Source of the DNA: an uncultured Collinsella sp.
GTDB lineage: Bacteria; Actinomycetota; Coriobacteriia; Coriobacteriales; Coriobacteriaceae
Direction: 5' to 3'
Assembly: GCA_902496455.1 (NCBI GenBank)
Contig: CABVAY010000004.1
Span: 8,862 to 72,861, forward strand
DNA: 64,000 nt
Part shown: piece after piece, positions 34,270 to 42,522 of the stretch
Layout of the letters: the number at the start of each line of letters is the position of its first letter
How positions within the stretch are numbered: the first letter of the stretch is position 1
Program-made: the position numbers and the translations under genes
The notes under the pieces: model-generated
What the model saw: only the letters and a program-made list of their open reading frames with translations
Databases searched by the model: none
Told to the model about the DNA's origin: nothing

Positions 34270-35913
34270 TCACGCCCTATAAAACACGTTATCGGCAAAG
34301 AAGTCGGCCGGCGGCTCCATGCAGGCAATCTCGCCGTCAAACATCATGACGACGTCGTCGGCTACCTGCTCGGCAAAGTCCAAATCGTGCGTAGCCATGA
34401 TGACGGTGCCGCCAGCCTTCGCATGGTCACGCAGGGCGCGGGCGATGATGCGGCGGCTGAACAGGTCTAGACCCTTGGTGGGCTCATCGAGCAATAGCAG
34501 TTCGGGGCCGATTAGCAGCAGTTTTGCCAATGCAAGCAGTTGACGCTGCCCGCCCGAAAGATCGTACGGATGGCGTCCATCCAGACCCGACAACCCCAAG
34601 CTCGCCGCACGCTCCCGCGCCAAGTTCTCGTCATATCCGCAGGTCGAGGCCCATTCCATCAGCTCATCGCGAACCGTCTCGGCAACCAGCAATGCTTTGG
34701 GATTCTGAGGCAGCAGCGCCGCCGAGGCCGCTCCGCGCACCATGCGGCCGCGCTGCAGCTTGGCGGTCTTCGCCAGCACCGAGAGCATCGTCGACTTGCC
34801 GCAGCCGTTACCGCCAACAACCGCATGCACCGCACCGGCCGAAAACGACGCATCGAGCCCACGCAACACCCAGCCGGACGCTCGATCGTAGCGAAACCAG
34901 CCTTCCGACAGGGTGGTAGCCGACCCGCCGTGCATTTTTTGGAGTATTCTGCTTCCATCCGTGCGCGAGAAGGCTTCCGAGCCGTTCTCGAGCGACGTTT
35001 GCGCCACAAATTCGGACGATTTGTCCAATTCCGAACTTTTTTTCGCGCTCGATACGTCCCCGGGCGGCTCCAGAGAACCCAAATTGTCCTCACGCCTGCT
35101 GAATACTCCGTTTTTTGCACATCGGATGGCACCCCACCCCAACATGTCATCGGAAAACAGCGATTCTCGGCGTCCCAAAGAAGACATATCCGCCACCTCG
35201 CGCACGCGACCGCCCTCAATCCGGTACGTACACGTCGCATACTCGAGCATCGGCCGCGGCTGATGCGTCGCCACAACAACCGTGCAGCCCAGCTCGCGAT
35301 TCACACGAAACAGCGCGTGCAGGAAATTCTTCTCCGCAACCGGATCAAGCTGAGACGTGGGCTCGTCGAGCAGCAGCACGCGCGGGCGCAACGCCAGAAC
35401 GGCCGCCAACGACAGCAACTGTTTGCGACCACCCGAAAGCGTGTCAGTATCGCGGTGAAGCCAATCTTCCAGCCCAAAGAAATAGCTGGTCTCAGCTACG
35501 CGACGGCGCATCTCATCACGTGCTAGCCCCAAGTTTTCCAGGCCAAACGCCATCTCGTGCCACACGGTTTCGCACACGATCTGGTTCTCGGGATCCTGGA
35601 ACACATAGCCCACGCGCTCCGCCGATGCCCGTACGTCCATGTCGGCAACGCTCTCGCCCAGCACGCTCAGTTCGCCAGTGCGCTCGCCCGCTGGAGCGAT
35701 CTCGGGCTTGAGCAGCGACAGCAGCGTCGACTTGCCCGAACCGGTACCGCCAACAAGCAGTGCAAACGCACCTTGGAAAACACGCCAATCAAGCCCCTCG
35801 AGCACCGGTGCCTCGGCCCCGGGATAGGCAAAACTAAGGCCCTGCGCCTCAATCGCCGGCGCGGCCGAGCCATATGCCACACCCGCCGCCGAGCTCCTAT
35901 CAAACCGAGCCAT
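34270..35913 (-). CDS. ECF transporter fused ATPase (EcfA1-EcfA2)
   Basis: This 547-residue protein contains two complete ABC nucleotide-binding domains. Domain 1 (about 20-240) has VGGTGSGKSTLL, LSGGRKQL and LLLDEPTSQLD. Domain 2 (about 335-545) has VGGNGCGKSTML, LSGGQRQL and LLLDEPTKGLD. The linker of about 95 residues is Ser-rich and unlike either domain. It contains a 191-base palindromic element (34930-35120), which probably inserted in frame. ATG 35913 overlaps the T-component stop by one base, so translation is coupled. Confidence 0.9.
   Translation of the reverse strand: MARFDRSSAAGVAYGSAAPAIEAQGLSFAYPGAEAPVLEGLDWRVFQGAFALLVGGTGSGKSTLLSLLKPEIAPAGERTGELSVLGESVADMDVRASAERVGYVFQDPENQIVCETVWHEMAFGLENLGLARDEMRRRVAETSYFFGLEDWLHRDTDTLSGGRKQLLSLAAVLALRPRVLLLDEPTSQLDPVAEKNFLHALFRVNRELGCTVVVATHQPRPMLEYATCTYRIEGGRVREVADMSSLGRRESLFSDDMLGWGAIRCAKNGVFSRREDNLGSLEPPGDVSSAKKSSELDKSSEFVAQTSLENGSEAFSRTDGSRILQKMHGGSATTLSEGWFRYDRASGWVLRGLDASFSAGAVHAVVGGNGCGKSTMLSVLAKTAKLQRGRMVRGAASAALLPQNPKALLVAETVRDELMEWASTCGYDENLARERAASLGLSGLDGRHPYDLSGGQRQLLALAKLLLIGPELLLLDEPTKGLDLFSRRIIARALRDHAKAGGTVIMATHDLDFAEQVADDVVMMFDGEIACMEPPADFFADNVFYRA
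34930..35120. repeat. Palindromic element inside the EcfA1-EcfA2 linker
   Basis: Ends 34930-34952 and 35098-35120 form imperfect inverted repeats (GTGCA, a six-base A or T run, then GGAGTATTC). The interior is AT-richer and holds a second palindrome near 35005-35030 (CAAATTCGGACGATTTGTCC). The whole stays in the ATPase reading frame and encodes about 64 polar residues of the linker. Confidence 0.7.
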
Positions 35914-36800
35914 CAGCCAAACCTCTTCTCATCAATCGCGTGCAACGTGCAAGGCAGCACCATCCAGGCAGCGTACACGACATAACCCGGCCACGGCGCC
36001 GGCACCGAGAGCTGCGGATAAAACGAATACTGCGTCGTCGCGGTCCACGCCACTGCCACCGTGGCCACGCCAAACAGCGCAAGCCCAACCAGCGCGGCAA
36101 CGTCGCTGCGCCCCAGTCGATACCGCGCATACGTCGTACGACGCGTCGCGGCACCCCACCCGCGCGAGCGCATCGCGTCCGCGCGCTCCAGCGAATCTTC
36201 CATGCCCCAGCCCATCAACACACTCGATGCCCGCAGGCGCGAGCGCACGGGGTCGGCCGGCGCGCGGCCCGGCACATCAATCGCATCTTGCACCGCCAGC
36301 ACCGTGCGGCCGCGGCGCAAAAACTGTGGAATAAGCCGCATGCACATCGAAATCATGAGCGCGATCACCGGCGCGGCGTTACCCAGCAGCGCGAGTACCT
36401 TGTCGTATTCGAGCATCGACGCCGCGGCCTCAAACCACAGCACGCTCGCCACAAACAGCCCGCCCATGCACAGGCCGTATACCATGCTCTCCAGATACAC
36501 CGCGCGCATGCCAATACGGAACAGCTCCGTCGAGCCCGAGGCACTAAACAGTGGATTGACCAGCGCGATAATCAAAATCACCGGCAGCTGCCAGCGAAGT
36601 GCGCCCAGCGTGCGGGCAGCCCCACGCGTCGCAAATCCATACGCCAGCCCGCCCGCAAGCGACAGCGCGATCAGCACCGGTTGCATCGAGAACATGGTGA
36701 GCCCCAGCGTCAGCACTATATAGAGTGCCGGCACAGCCGGATGCGACATCGAGAATGCCACGACGGGCTCGCCGCCAAACTCCTCTCGTATGTTGTCCAC
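35913..36800 (-). CDS. ECF transporter transmembrane (T) component
   Basis: This energy-coupling membrane protein has five to seven helices, with the coupling-helix motifs RSRLRASSVL and DSLERADAMRSRGWG (an ARG-type motif). The start is uncertain. The frame is open to 36968, but that overlaps the likely glmU promoter. ATGs at 36968 and 36851 lack a ribosome site; GTG 36800 has GGGGG at a fair distance and begins VDNIREEFGGEPVVAF, so I chose it (295 residues). It opens the operon T, A1-A2, S. Confidence 0.75.
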   Translation of the reverse strand: MDNIREEFGGEPVVAFSMSHPAVPALYIVLTLGLTMFSMQPVLIALSLAGGLAYGFATRGAARTLGALRWQLPVILIIALVNPLFSASGSTELFRIGMRAVYLESMVYGLCMGGLFVASVLWFEAAASMLEYDKVLALLGNAAPVIALMISMCMRLIPQFLRRGRTVLAVQDAIDVPGRAPADPVRSRLRASSVLMGWGMEDSLERADAMRSRGWGAATRRTTYARYRLGRSDVAALVGLALFGVATVAVAWTATTQYSFYPQLSVPAPWPGYVVYAAWMVLPCTLHAIDEKRFG

Positions 36801-36996
36801 GGGCACCCCCGTCCCCTCGCTCAAACGACAGCTCCGCAGCACCGCCGCCATGCACGGCCAGCGCAAACGCCACGCCGGCGGCGCAAGCCTCAACCGCCGC
36901 AATCCAATCGTTACGCGCTCATCATATGCCTGCGGTATCATATTGCGCCGTGTATCGTTTCCAAGCACACGTCTCTATAACGTAACAGGAGATCAC

Positions 36997-38409
36997 ATGG
37001 ACACAACCGCAATTATCCTCGCCGCCGGCGAGGGCACCCGCATGAAGTCGAACCACTGCAAGGTTTCGCACAAGATCCTGGGCAAGCCCATGGTTCAGTG
37101 GATCGTCGACGCCACCATCAAGGCCGGCTGCAGCCGCGTCGTGGTCGTCATCGGCAGCCACGCCGACGAGATGCGCGCCCTGATCGACGGCGCCTACGCC
37201 AACAGCGCCACCAAGGTCGAGTGCGTCGAGCAGACCGAGCGCCTGGGCACCGGCCACGCCGTAAAGGTCGCGCTCGAGGCCTGCGGCATCACGCAAGGCC
37301 CCGTCGTCGTGCTCAACGGCGACTTGCCGCTCATCACCGCCGACACCGTCGCCAAGTTCGCGCAGACCGTCGCCACCGGCGAGCTCGCCTGCACCGTCAT
37401 GACCATGACCCCGCCCGACCCCTTTGGCTACGGCCGCATCAAACTGGGCGCCGACGGCCAGATCGAGCGCATCATCGAGCAGAAGGACTGCACGCCCGAG
37501 CAGGCCGCCACGCTACTCGAGTGCAACGCCGGCTGCTACGCCTTCGACGGCGCGCAGCTCGCCGCGCACATTGACGAGATCGGCAACGACAACGCGCAAT
37601 CCGAGTACTACCTGCCCGACATGCTCGAGATTCTCAAAAGCCACGGCCAGGCTGTCTCCATCTTCCACTGCGATGACTACCGCGATGGCTTGGGCGTCAA
37701 CAGCCGTATCCAGCTCGCGCAGCTCACCGCTATCGCGCGCGACCGCATCAACGAGCACTGGATGGCCGAGGGCGTCACGTTCATCGACCCCACGCAGGCC
37801 TGGATCGGCCCCGATGCCGTCATCGGCCGCGACACCGTCGTGTGGCCGCAGACGCACCTGATCGGCCACGTCACCGTGGGCGAGGAGTGCCAGCTCGGCC
37901 CCAACAGCCGCCTCACCGACACCACCGTCGGCAGCGGCTGCACCATCGATGAAACCATCGCCATCGAGGCCGTCATCGAGAACGGCGTCGACTGCGGCCC
38001 GCGCGCCTACCTGCGCCCGGGCACCCACATGCTCGACGGTTCCAAGGCCGGCACGCACGTGGAGATCAAGAAGTCCACGATCGGCGAGGGCTCCAAGGTG
38101 CCGCACCTGTCCTACATCGGCGATACCACCATGGGCTCCGGCGTCAACGTGGGCGCGGGCTCCATCACCTGCAACTACGATGGCGTACACAAGCACAAGA
38201 CCGTCATCGGCAAGGATGCCTTCATCGGCTCCGACACCATGATGGTCGCGCCCGCCCAGATTGGCGACGGCGCGCTCGTGGCCGCCGGCTCCGTCATCAC
38301 CGAGCCGGTCCCGGCAGACGCACTTGGCCTGGGTCGTGCCCGCCAGGTAAATATTGAGGGCTGGGCCGCCGATTATCGCCGCCGTCTGCACGAGGACGAC
38401 GAGGTATAA
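36997..38409 (+). CDS. glmU: Bifunctional N-acetylglucosamine-1-P uridyltransferase/acetyltransferase
   Basis: This 470-residue enzyme makes UDP-N-acetylglucosamine for peptidoglycan. The N-terminal pyrophosphorylase has LAAGEGTRMKS at residues 6-16 and GHAVKVAL, VLNGDLPL and GYGRIK. The C-terminal left-handed beta helix holds hexad repeats and the acetyltransferase motifs RPGTHMLDGSKAGTHVEIK, PHLSYIGD and NYDGVHKHKT. ATG 36997 follows ACAGGAGATC. The long upstream open frame is chance. It is followed by a terminator and then prs, a common order in Firmicutes and Actinobacteria. Confidence 0.96.
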   Translation: MDTTAIILAAGEGTRMKSNHCKVSHKILGKPMVQWIVDATIKAGCSRVVVVIGSHADEMRALIDGAYANSATKVECVEQTERLGTGHAVKVALEACGITQGPVVVLNGDLPLITADTVAKFAQTVATGELACTVMTMTPPDPFGYGRIKLGADGQIERIIEQKDCTPEQAATLLECNAGCYAFDGAQLAAHIDEIGNDNAQSEYYLPDMLEILKSHGQAVSIFHCDDYRDGLGVNSRIQLAQLTAIARDRINEHWMAEGVTFIDPTQAWIGPDAVIGRDTVVWPQTHLIGHVTVGEECQLGPNSRLTDTTVGSGCTIDETIAIEAVIENGVDCGPRAYLRPGTHMLDGSKAGTHVEIKKSTIGEGSKVPHLSYIGDTTMGSGVNVGAGSITCNYDGVHKHKTVIGKDAFIGSDTMMVAPAQIGDGALVAAGSVITEPVPADALGLGRARQVNIEGWAADYRRRLHEDDEV

Positions 38410-38426
38410 CGTTTTACCAAGCATCT

Positions 38427-38462
38427 AAGGAGCTGTTCCCATGGGGGGCGGCTCCTTTTTTC
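38427..38462 (+). terminator. glmU terminator
   Basis: AGGAGC/GCTCCT stem with an inner CCC/GGG pairing, followed by six Ts. Confidence 0.85.
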
Positions 38463-38552
38463 TATCGTGACCTGCGCGACAGGATGAGTGGTCGGTTCGT
38501 GTCCGTTGACGGTAAAGACGTTATCAAGACTCGATAAACCCCGCCGCGCGGT

Positions 38553-38558
38553 TACAAT
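38553..38558 (+). promoter_or_regulatory. -10 box TACAAT for prs
   Basis: TACAAT lies 44 bases before the prs ATG at 38603, after the glmU terminator. A clear -35 box is not evident. Confidence 0.45.
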
Positions 38559-38602
38559 GCAACAAGGCATCTATATGGCATTCGATATAAAGGAGAAGGG
38601 TA

Positions 38603-39589
38603 ATGCCGATTAATGATCCCGAGAAGTCGGAGAATATGCGCAAGTCCATCCGCGTGTATTCCGGTTCCTCCAACCGTCCCCTCGCTCAGAAGATCGCTGA
38701 GTACCTTGGGGTCGAGCTTTCGGGCCTTACGCTAAAGCAGTTCGCCAATGGTGAGATTTACGCCCGCTACGACGAGACCGTCCGCGGCGCCGACGTCTTC
38801 CTGATTCAGTCCGTGGCCGGCGGCAACGTCAACGACATGCTCATGGAGCTGCTCATCGCCACCGACGCTGCCAAGCGCGCATCCGCCCGCTCCATCACCG
38901 CCGTTATCACCCACTACGGCTATGCCCGCCAGGACCGCAAGGCCGGCCCGCGCGAGCCCATCACCGCCCGCCTCGTCGCCAACCTGCTCGAGCGCGCCGG
39001 CGTCAACCGCATCATTACCCTCGACCTGCACCAGGGTCAGATCCAGGGCTTCTTTGATATCCCGGTTAACCACCTGTCCGCGCTGCCGCTGTTTGGCCAG
39101 TACTACAACGACATGCACTTCGACACCGACAACCTGGTTGTCGTCTCCCCCGACGTGGGTCGTGCCAAGGCCGCCAAGAAGCTGTCCGACATGCTCGGCT
39201 GCGACCTGGCCATCGCCCACAAGGGCCGTCCGCGCCACAACGCCGCCGAGGTCATGGGCATCATCGGTGACATCAAGGGCAAGACCTGCATCATCAATGA
39301 CGACATGATCGACACCGCTGGCACCCTGTGCGCCAACGTCAAGGAGCTCAAGGCTATGGGCGCCGGCGACATCTACGTATGCGCCACCCACGGCATCTTC
39401 TCCGGTCCGGCCATCGAGCGTCTGAACGACGCCCCGATCGTCGAGTGCCTCGTCACCGACGCCATTCCCGTCGAGGTGGGCGGCAAGATCAAGACCATCT
39501 CGGTCGCTGAGGAGTTCGCTCAGGCCATCTCCGCCGTTTACCACGAGGAGCCCGTCTCCACGCTCGTCGGCGGCGACTTCGCGCTGTAA
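38603..39589 (+). CDS. prs: Ribose-phosphate pyrophosphokinase
   Basis: This 328-residue enzyme makes PRPP, the precursor for purines, pyrimidines, NAD, His and Trp. It has the flexible-loop motif TAVITHYGYARQDRK, the ribose-phosphate region LDLHQGQIQGFFD, and the PRPP loop CIINDDMIDTAGTL. The sequence includes a short N-terminal tail (MPINDPEKSENM). AAGGAGAAGGG precedes the ATG. A strong terminator follows. PRPP demand is set by the pur and car genes further along this window. Confidence 0.96.
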   Translation: MPINDPEKSENMRKSIRVYSGSSNRPLAQKIAEYLGVELSGLTLKQFANGEIYARYDETVRGADVFLIQSVAGGNVNDMLMELLIATDAAKRASARSITAVITHYGYARQDRKAGPREPITARLVANLLERAGVNRIITLDLHQGQIQGFFDIPVNHLSALPLFGQYYNDMHFDTDNLVVVSPDVGRAKAAKKLSDMLGCDLAIAHKGRPRHNAAEVMGIIGDIKGKTCIINDDMIDTAGTLCANVKELKAMGAGDIYVCATHGIFSGPAIERLNDAPIVECLVTDAIPVEVGGKIKTISVAEEFAQAISAVYHEEPVSTLVGGDFAL

Positions 39590-39622
39590 TCCAGTGTGCA
39601 GCGCATCATCTTTGGTGTTTTT

Positions 39623-39655
39623 AAAGGGTCGGAGGCTCGCTTCCGACCCTTTTTC
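39623..39655 (+). terminator. prs terminator
   Basis: AAAGGGTCGGA pairs with TCCGACCCTTT, followed by Ts. Confidence 0.9.
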
Positions 39656-39674
39656 TACCCCTCGACAACCTTCC

Positions 39675-39878
39675 CTGGACAATTAGTTCAGATACGTATT
39701 TTTTTAAAGCTCCAAAGGCCGTTCTGAGCCTTCTGAGCTCCCCGGCGAACGCCATACTGCCCAAAGCTCATCGCTTTCGAGTACGACCGCCGCATATTTA
39801 CCCTCAAATCGCCCTCGAAAGCCCTTAGAAACGCCTCGAACGCCCGCCGTCTTATACGTATCTGAACTAACTGTCCAG
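39675..39878. repeat. MITE-like element, copy 1
   Basis: Terminal inverted repeats of 25 bp (39675-39699 and 39854-39878; 24 of 25 match, starting CTGGACA and containing GTTCAGATACGTAT) enclose about 155 bases without a gene. A second copy of nearly the same length but with a different interior lies at 41201-41406, and the pair flanks the gene at 40041. Confidence 0.85.
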
Positions 39879-40040
39879 TAGCTATCGTCAACCTTCGCGG
39901 CAGAGCTCAATTTCCTGCAATCCCCTCAACCGATTCCACCGATTTCATAACACCCAGCCGTTCATGGCGCGCAGCGCCCCGCTGAGCGAAAAGAACGGTA
40001 TGGCGGTCGCATTCTGCCGCCAACTTAGTACGTTATAGCT

Positions 40041-41168
40041 ATGACGACCGTGATTTCACATCTCTCCGCCCTCCGCGCAATTCGTCGCGCACGACGGGCG
40101 TACTCTGCCCTACCCTGGGACTCCGTTGATAGCGAACAGCAAGCACAGGCCTTGGCTGGCTGCATTCCCAACAATGACGCGATAGACTTTGGCGCACTTT
40201 CGATGCTCGACGCCTGGAATGAAGATGATTCCGAACTGCTCGATCTTCTCGTTTCAAACGAAGACAACAGGCGCCCCGACAAGCGACTTCTTCAGCATAT
40301 TCTCTCCACTCCTCTTCCTGAAGGTGCAATTATGCACGTCGAGGCCGACATCTACGCAACGTCTCCTGCCATGACAGCTATGCTTTGTTCCAAAAATGAA
40401 TCAGTCGCCAAAACCTTGATGCTCCTTATGGAGCTGCTCGGAACCTACTCCCTTCCTCCCGGGGCAACATACCCCATTGCCTATGACGACATCTGGCCCA
40501 AGGGCGATGACTACGAAGCGATGGACGACCTCGATTGCCGGGGCGACCAGTCGGCGACCGAACAGCAGAACGAAACCCGCTACGAACAGGCACACTACAA
40601 ATGCGAGCCCGCCACGACCATCGAAGAGCTCGAGGCGGTCGCACGCTTCGCCAAAAGTAGCTCATACACCTCGTTTCGCACGGCAGTCAAGCTCGTCCGA
40701 CCCGGATCTGCATCCCCAGCCGAATCCCTAATGTTTGCCGTTCTCGGAGCGCCCATGCGCTTTGGCGGATTCGGATGTTGCAGCCTGCCCATGGGAGGCC
40801 TGCTACTCAACTATCGAATCGACTTCGACACCCTTGCGGTCAACATGTCCTCGGGCATCCCCTATGCCATCTGTGACCTATATTGCCCGGCAGCCGGAGT
40901 CGACAACGAATACAACGGAATTGGGCACGAGCTTCAAAACGCTCGCATCCACGATGGCAATCGAAATAATGGCCTCAAGGCAATGGGCATCCACGTCCTG
41001 GTTATCAATCGCGACCAAATGAAAGACCTTGTTGCACTCGAAGCCTTCGCCCAAACGATGCATCGACTCGCGGGAGTCCGATTCCGATACCGTATCAAGG
41101 GCTATCGCAAGCGTCAGGCCGCTTGGCTCAACGCCCTGCGGGCCGGAATCGGCCTTGCGCCGGTCTAA
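40041..41168 (+). CDS. Uncharacterised protein with restriction-endonuclease-like C-terminus
   Basis: I do not recognise this 375-residue protein with certainty. The C-terminal third runs SPAESLMFAVLGAP, MGGLLLNYRID, YAICDLYCPAAGVDNEYNG, NNGLKAMGIHVLVINRDQM. The order of Asp (ICDLY), Glu (VDNEYNG) and a Gln/Asp region fits the PD-(D/E)XK or DUF559-like nuclease fold seen in many gut Actinobacteria. The first 220 residues have no clear domain. Codon use is less GC-biased than its neighbours. Flanking MITE-like elements at 39675 and 41201 point to mobility. TTATAGCT directly before the ATG could be a -10 box for a leaderless message. Defence or mobile-element function is inference. Confidence 0.7.
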   Translation: MTTVISHLSALRAIRRARRAYSALPWDSVDSEQQAQALAGCIPNNDAIDFGALSMLDAWNEDDSELLDLLVSNEDNRRPDKRLLQHILSTPLPEGAIMHVEADIYATSPAMTAMLCSKNESVAKTLMLLMELLGTYSLPPGATYPIAYDDIWPKGDDYEAMDDLDCRGDQSATEQQNETRYEQAHYKCEPATTIEELEAVARFAKSSSYTSFRTAVKLVRPGSASPAESLMFAVLGAPMRFGGFGCCSLPMGGLLLNYRIDFDTLAVNMSSGIPYAICDLYCPAAGVDNEYNGIGHELQNARIHDGNRNNGLKAMGIHVLVINRDQMKDLVALEAFAQTMHRLAGVRFRYRIKGYRKRQAAWLNALRAGIGLAPV

Positions 41169-41200
41169 ACGGCGAATCACCCGTGCACCGTCGAGCAGGG

Positions 41201-41406
41201 CTGGACAGTTAGTTCAAATACGTATAAATGGACACATTGAATTAGGCTGTTTTGCAGTTATCTCTATACCATTCGCCCGATTTGAAGGCAGGGTAGACTT
41301 CAAAACAGCGTCATATGGACTAACTAAAGCTCCAAAACAACGTATCGGCATTGAATCGAGCAATTCGAGTTCTCAGAACTTATACGTATCCGAACTAACT
41401 GTCCAC
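41201..41406. repeat. MITE-like element, copy 2
   Basis: Terminal repeats (41201-41225 and 41382-41406) match those of copy 1, including CTGGACAGTTAGTTC and ATACGTAT, but the 155-base interior differs apart from a TAAAGCTCCAAA word. Same direction relative to the intervening gene cannot be judged because the ends are symmetric. Confidence 0.85.
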
Positions 41407-41518
41407 CTCGATTTCGACGGCCGTCCAAACGCCCTCAAATAACCTCAATTACCCTCCATTTGACAGCGGCAACAGGGTCGCTCACCATAGCAGGCAACAA
41501 ATCAACGAAAGGATGAAC

Positions 41519-42148
41519 ATGGCAGCTGCACAGCCGCTTAAGATTCGCATGGTTGCCGGACTTGGCAACCCTGGCGAGGAATATGCCGAGACCCGTCACA
41601 ACGCTGGTTTCAAAGCAATCGACGAGCTGGCCCGTCAGGCCGGCGTCACGTACTGGAAAAACCAAGCAGGCGCCGAGGTCGCGCTCATCAACATCAACGA
41701 TCCCGAGGAAGAGGGCGGCAAGCGCCAGATTGTATTGGTCAAGCCGCAGTCGTATATGAATACCTCGGGTGGCCCCATCTCCAAGCTCTGCCGCGAGTAC
41801 AAGATCAAGGCCGAGGAGCTGCTCGTAATCCACGACGAGCTCGATATTCCCGCCGGCGACGTCCGCGTTAAGGTGGGCGGCGGCCACGCCGGTCACAACG
41901 GCCTGCGCTCCATCATCGACAAGATGGGCAGCCGCGACTTCAGCCGCATCCGCACCGGCATCGGCAACCCTCCCGGCAAGATGGCCGTCGCCGACTACGT
42001 TCTTAAGCAGCTGCGCGCCCGCGAGGCCGAGGATTTCCAGGACACCTGCGCCCGCGCGGCCGACGCCGCCGGCCTGGCGATCGTGCACGGCGTGGTTTAT
42101 GCCCGCGACCATGTCAACGGCGCCGCTTCCGCCAACGGCAAGCACTAA
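41519..42148 (+). CDS. pth: Peptidyl-tRNA hydrolase
   Basis: This 209-residue enzyme releases tRNA from stalled peptidyl-tRNA. Family motifs are VAGLGNPGEEYAETRHNAGF near the start (with the catalytic His), KPQSYMNTSGGPI, HDELDIPAGDVRVKVGGG and HNGLRSI. ATG 41519 is preferred to 41513 because GAAAGG lies six bases ahead. The C-terminus continues slightly past the family core. A very strong terminator follows, so it is the last gene of its unit. Confidence 0.95.
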   Translation: MAAAQPLKIRMVAGLGNPGEEYAETRHNAGFKAIDELARQAGVTYWKNQAGAEVALININDPEEEGGKRQIVLVKPQSYMNTSGGPISKLCREYKIKAEELLVIHDELDIPAGDVRVKVGGGHAGHNGLRSIIDKMGSRDFSRIRTGIGNPPGKMAVADYVLKQLRAREAEDFQDTCARAADAAGLAIVHGVVYARDHVNGAASANGKH

Positions 42149-42157
42149 AACCTATCA

Positions 42158-42338
42158 TTTAGGGACAGGTTTATTTTGGCAGGTTTTACCTGCGGAAACG
42201 CCCCAGTTGCGGCATCGCAATCAACCGCGCGCCGACATACATGCACAGCACCCCAAAGGGGGCCGGCCTCATCACAACCCGAGGCCGGCCCCCTTTGCCG
42301 TTTTACCTGATAAAACCGACCAAAATAAACCTCTCCCC
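42158..42338. repeat. GGGACAG repeat pair surrounding the pth terminator
   Basis: Bases 42158-42189 (GGGACAGGTTTATTTTGGCA and following) have an imperfect inverted partner at 42309-42338 (TAAAACC, then CCAAAATAAACC). The left copy starts 10 bases after the pth stop. The same loop words occur at 53280-53322 next to purF. Confidence 0.65.
42255..42296 (+). terminator. pth terminator
   Basis: A perfect 16-bp stem (AAAGGGGGCCGGCCTC and its complement) with a 10-base loop, trailed by CTTT. Confidence 0.75.
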
Positions 42339-42411
42339 CTTTGGTAGGCCAAAGTGGATAAACCCTGCTCCCAACCGCCGAAGACACACGTAAGTGACAT
42401 GTCCATGAGGG

Positions 42412-42417
42412 TATAAT
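42412..42417 (+). promoter_or_regulatory. -10 box TATAAT for nfnAB
   Basis: A consensus TATAAT is 106 bases before the nfnA ATG. The leader between is long and could hold regulation, but I see no clear riboswitch. Confidence 0.45.
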
Positions 42418-42522
42418 TTGCACCGTATGTCTGCACAACGCCTGTGCGCGTACGGTTTTATTCGGGCTACCGTCCATTTCCGTGGAGGCACGGTTCGGCG
42501 GCCCTAACAAGAGAGGGGTTCT

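Noticed and set aside
42418..42522. Riboswitch in the nfnAB leader
   Set aside because: The leader is long enough, but I see no conserved aptamer motif or expression-platform hairpin.
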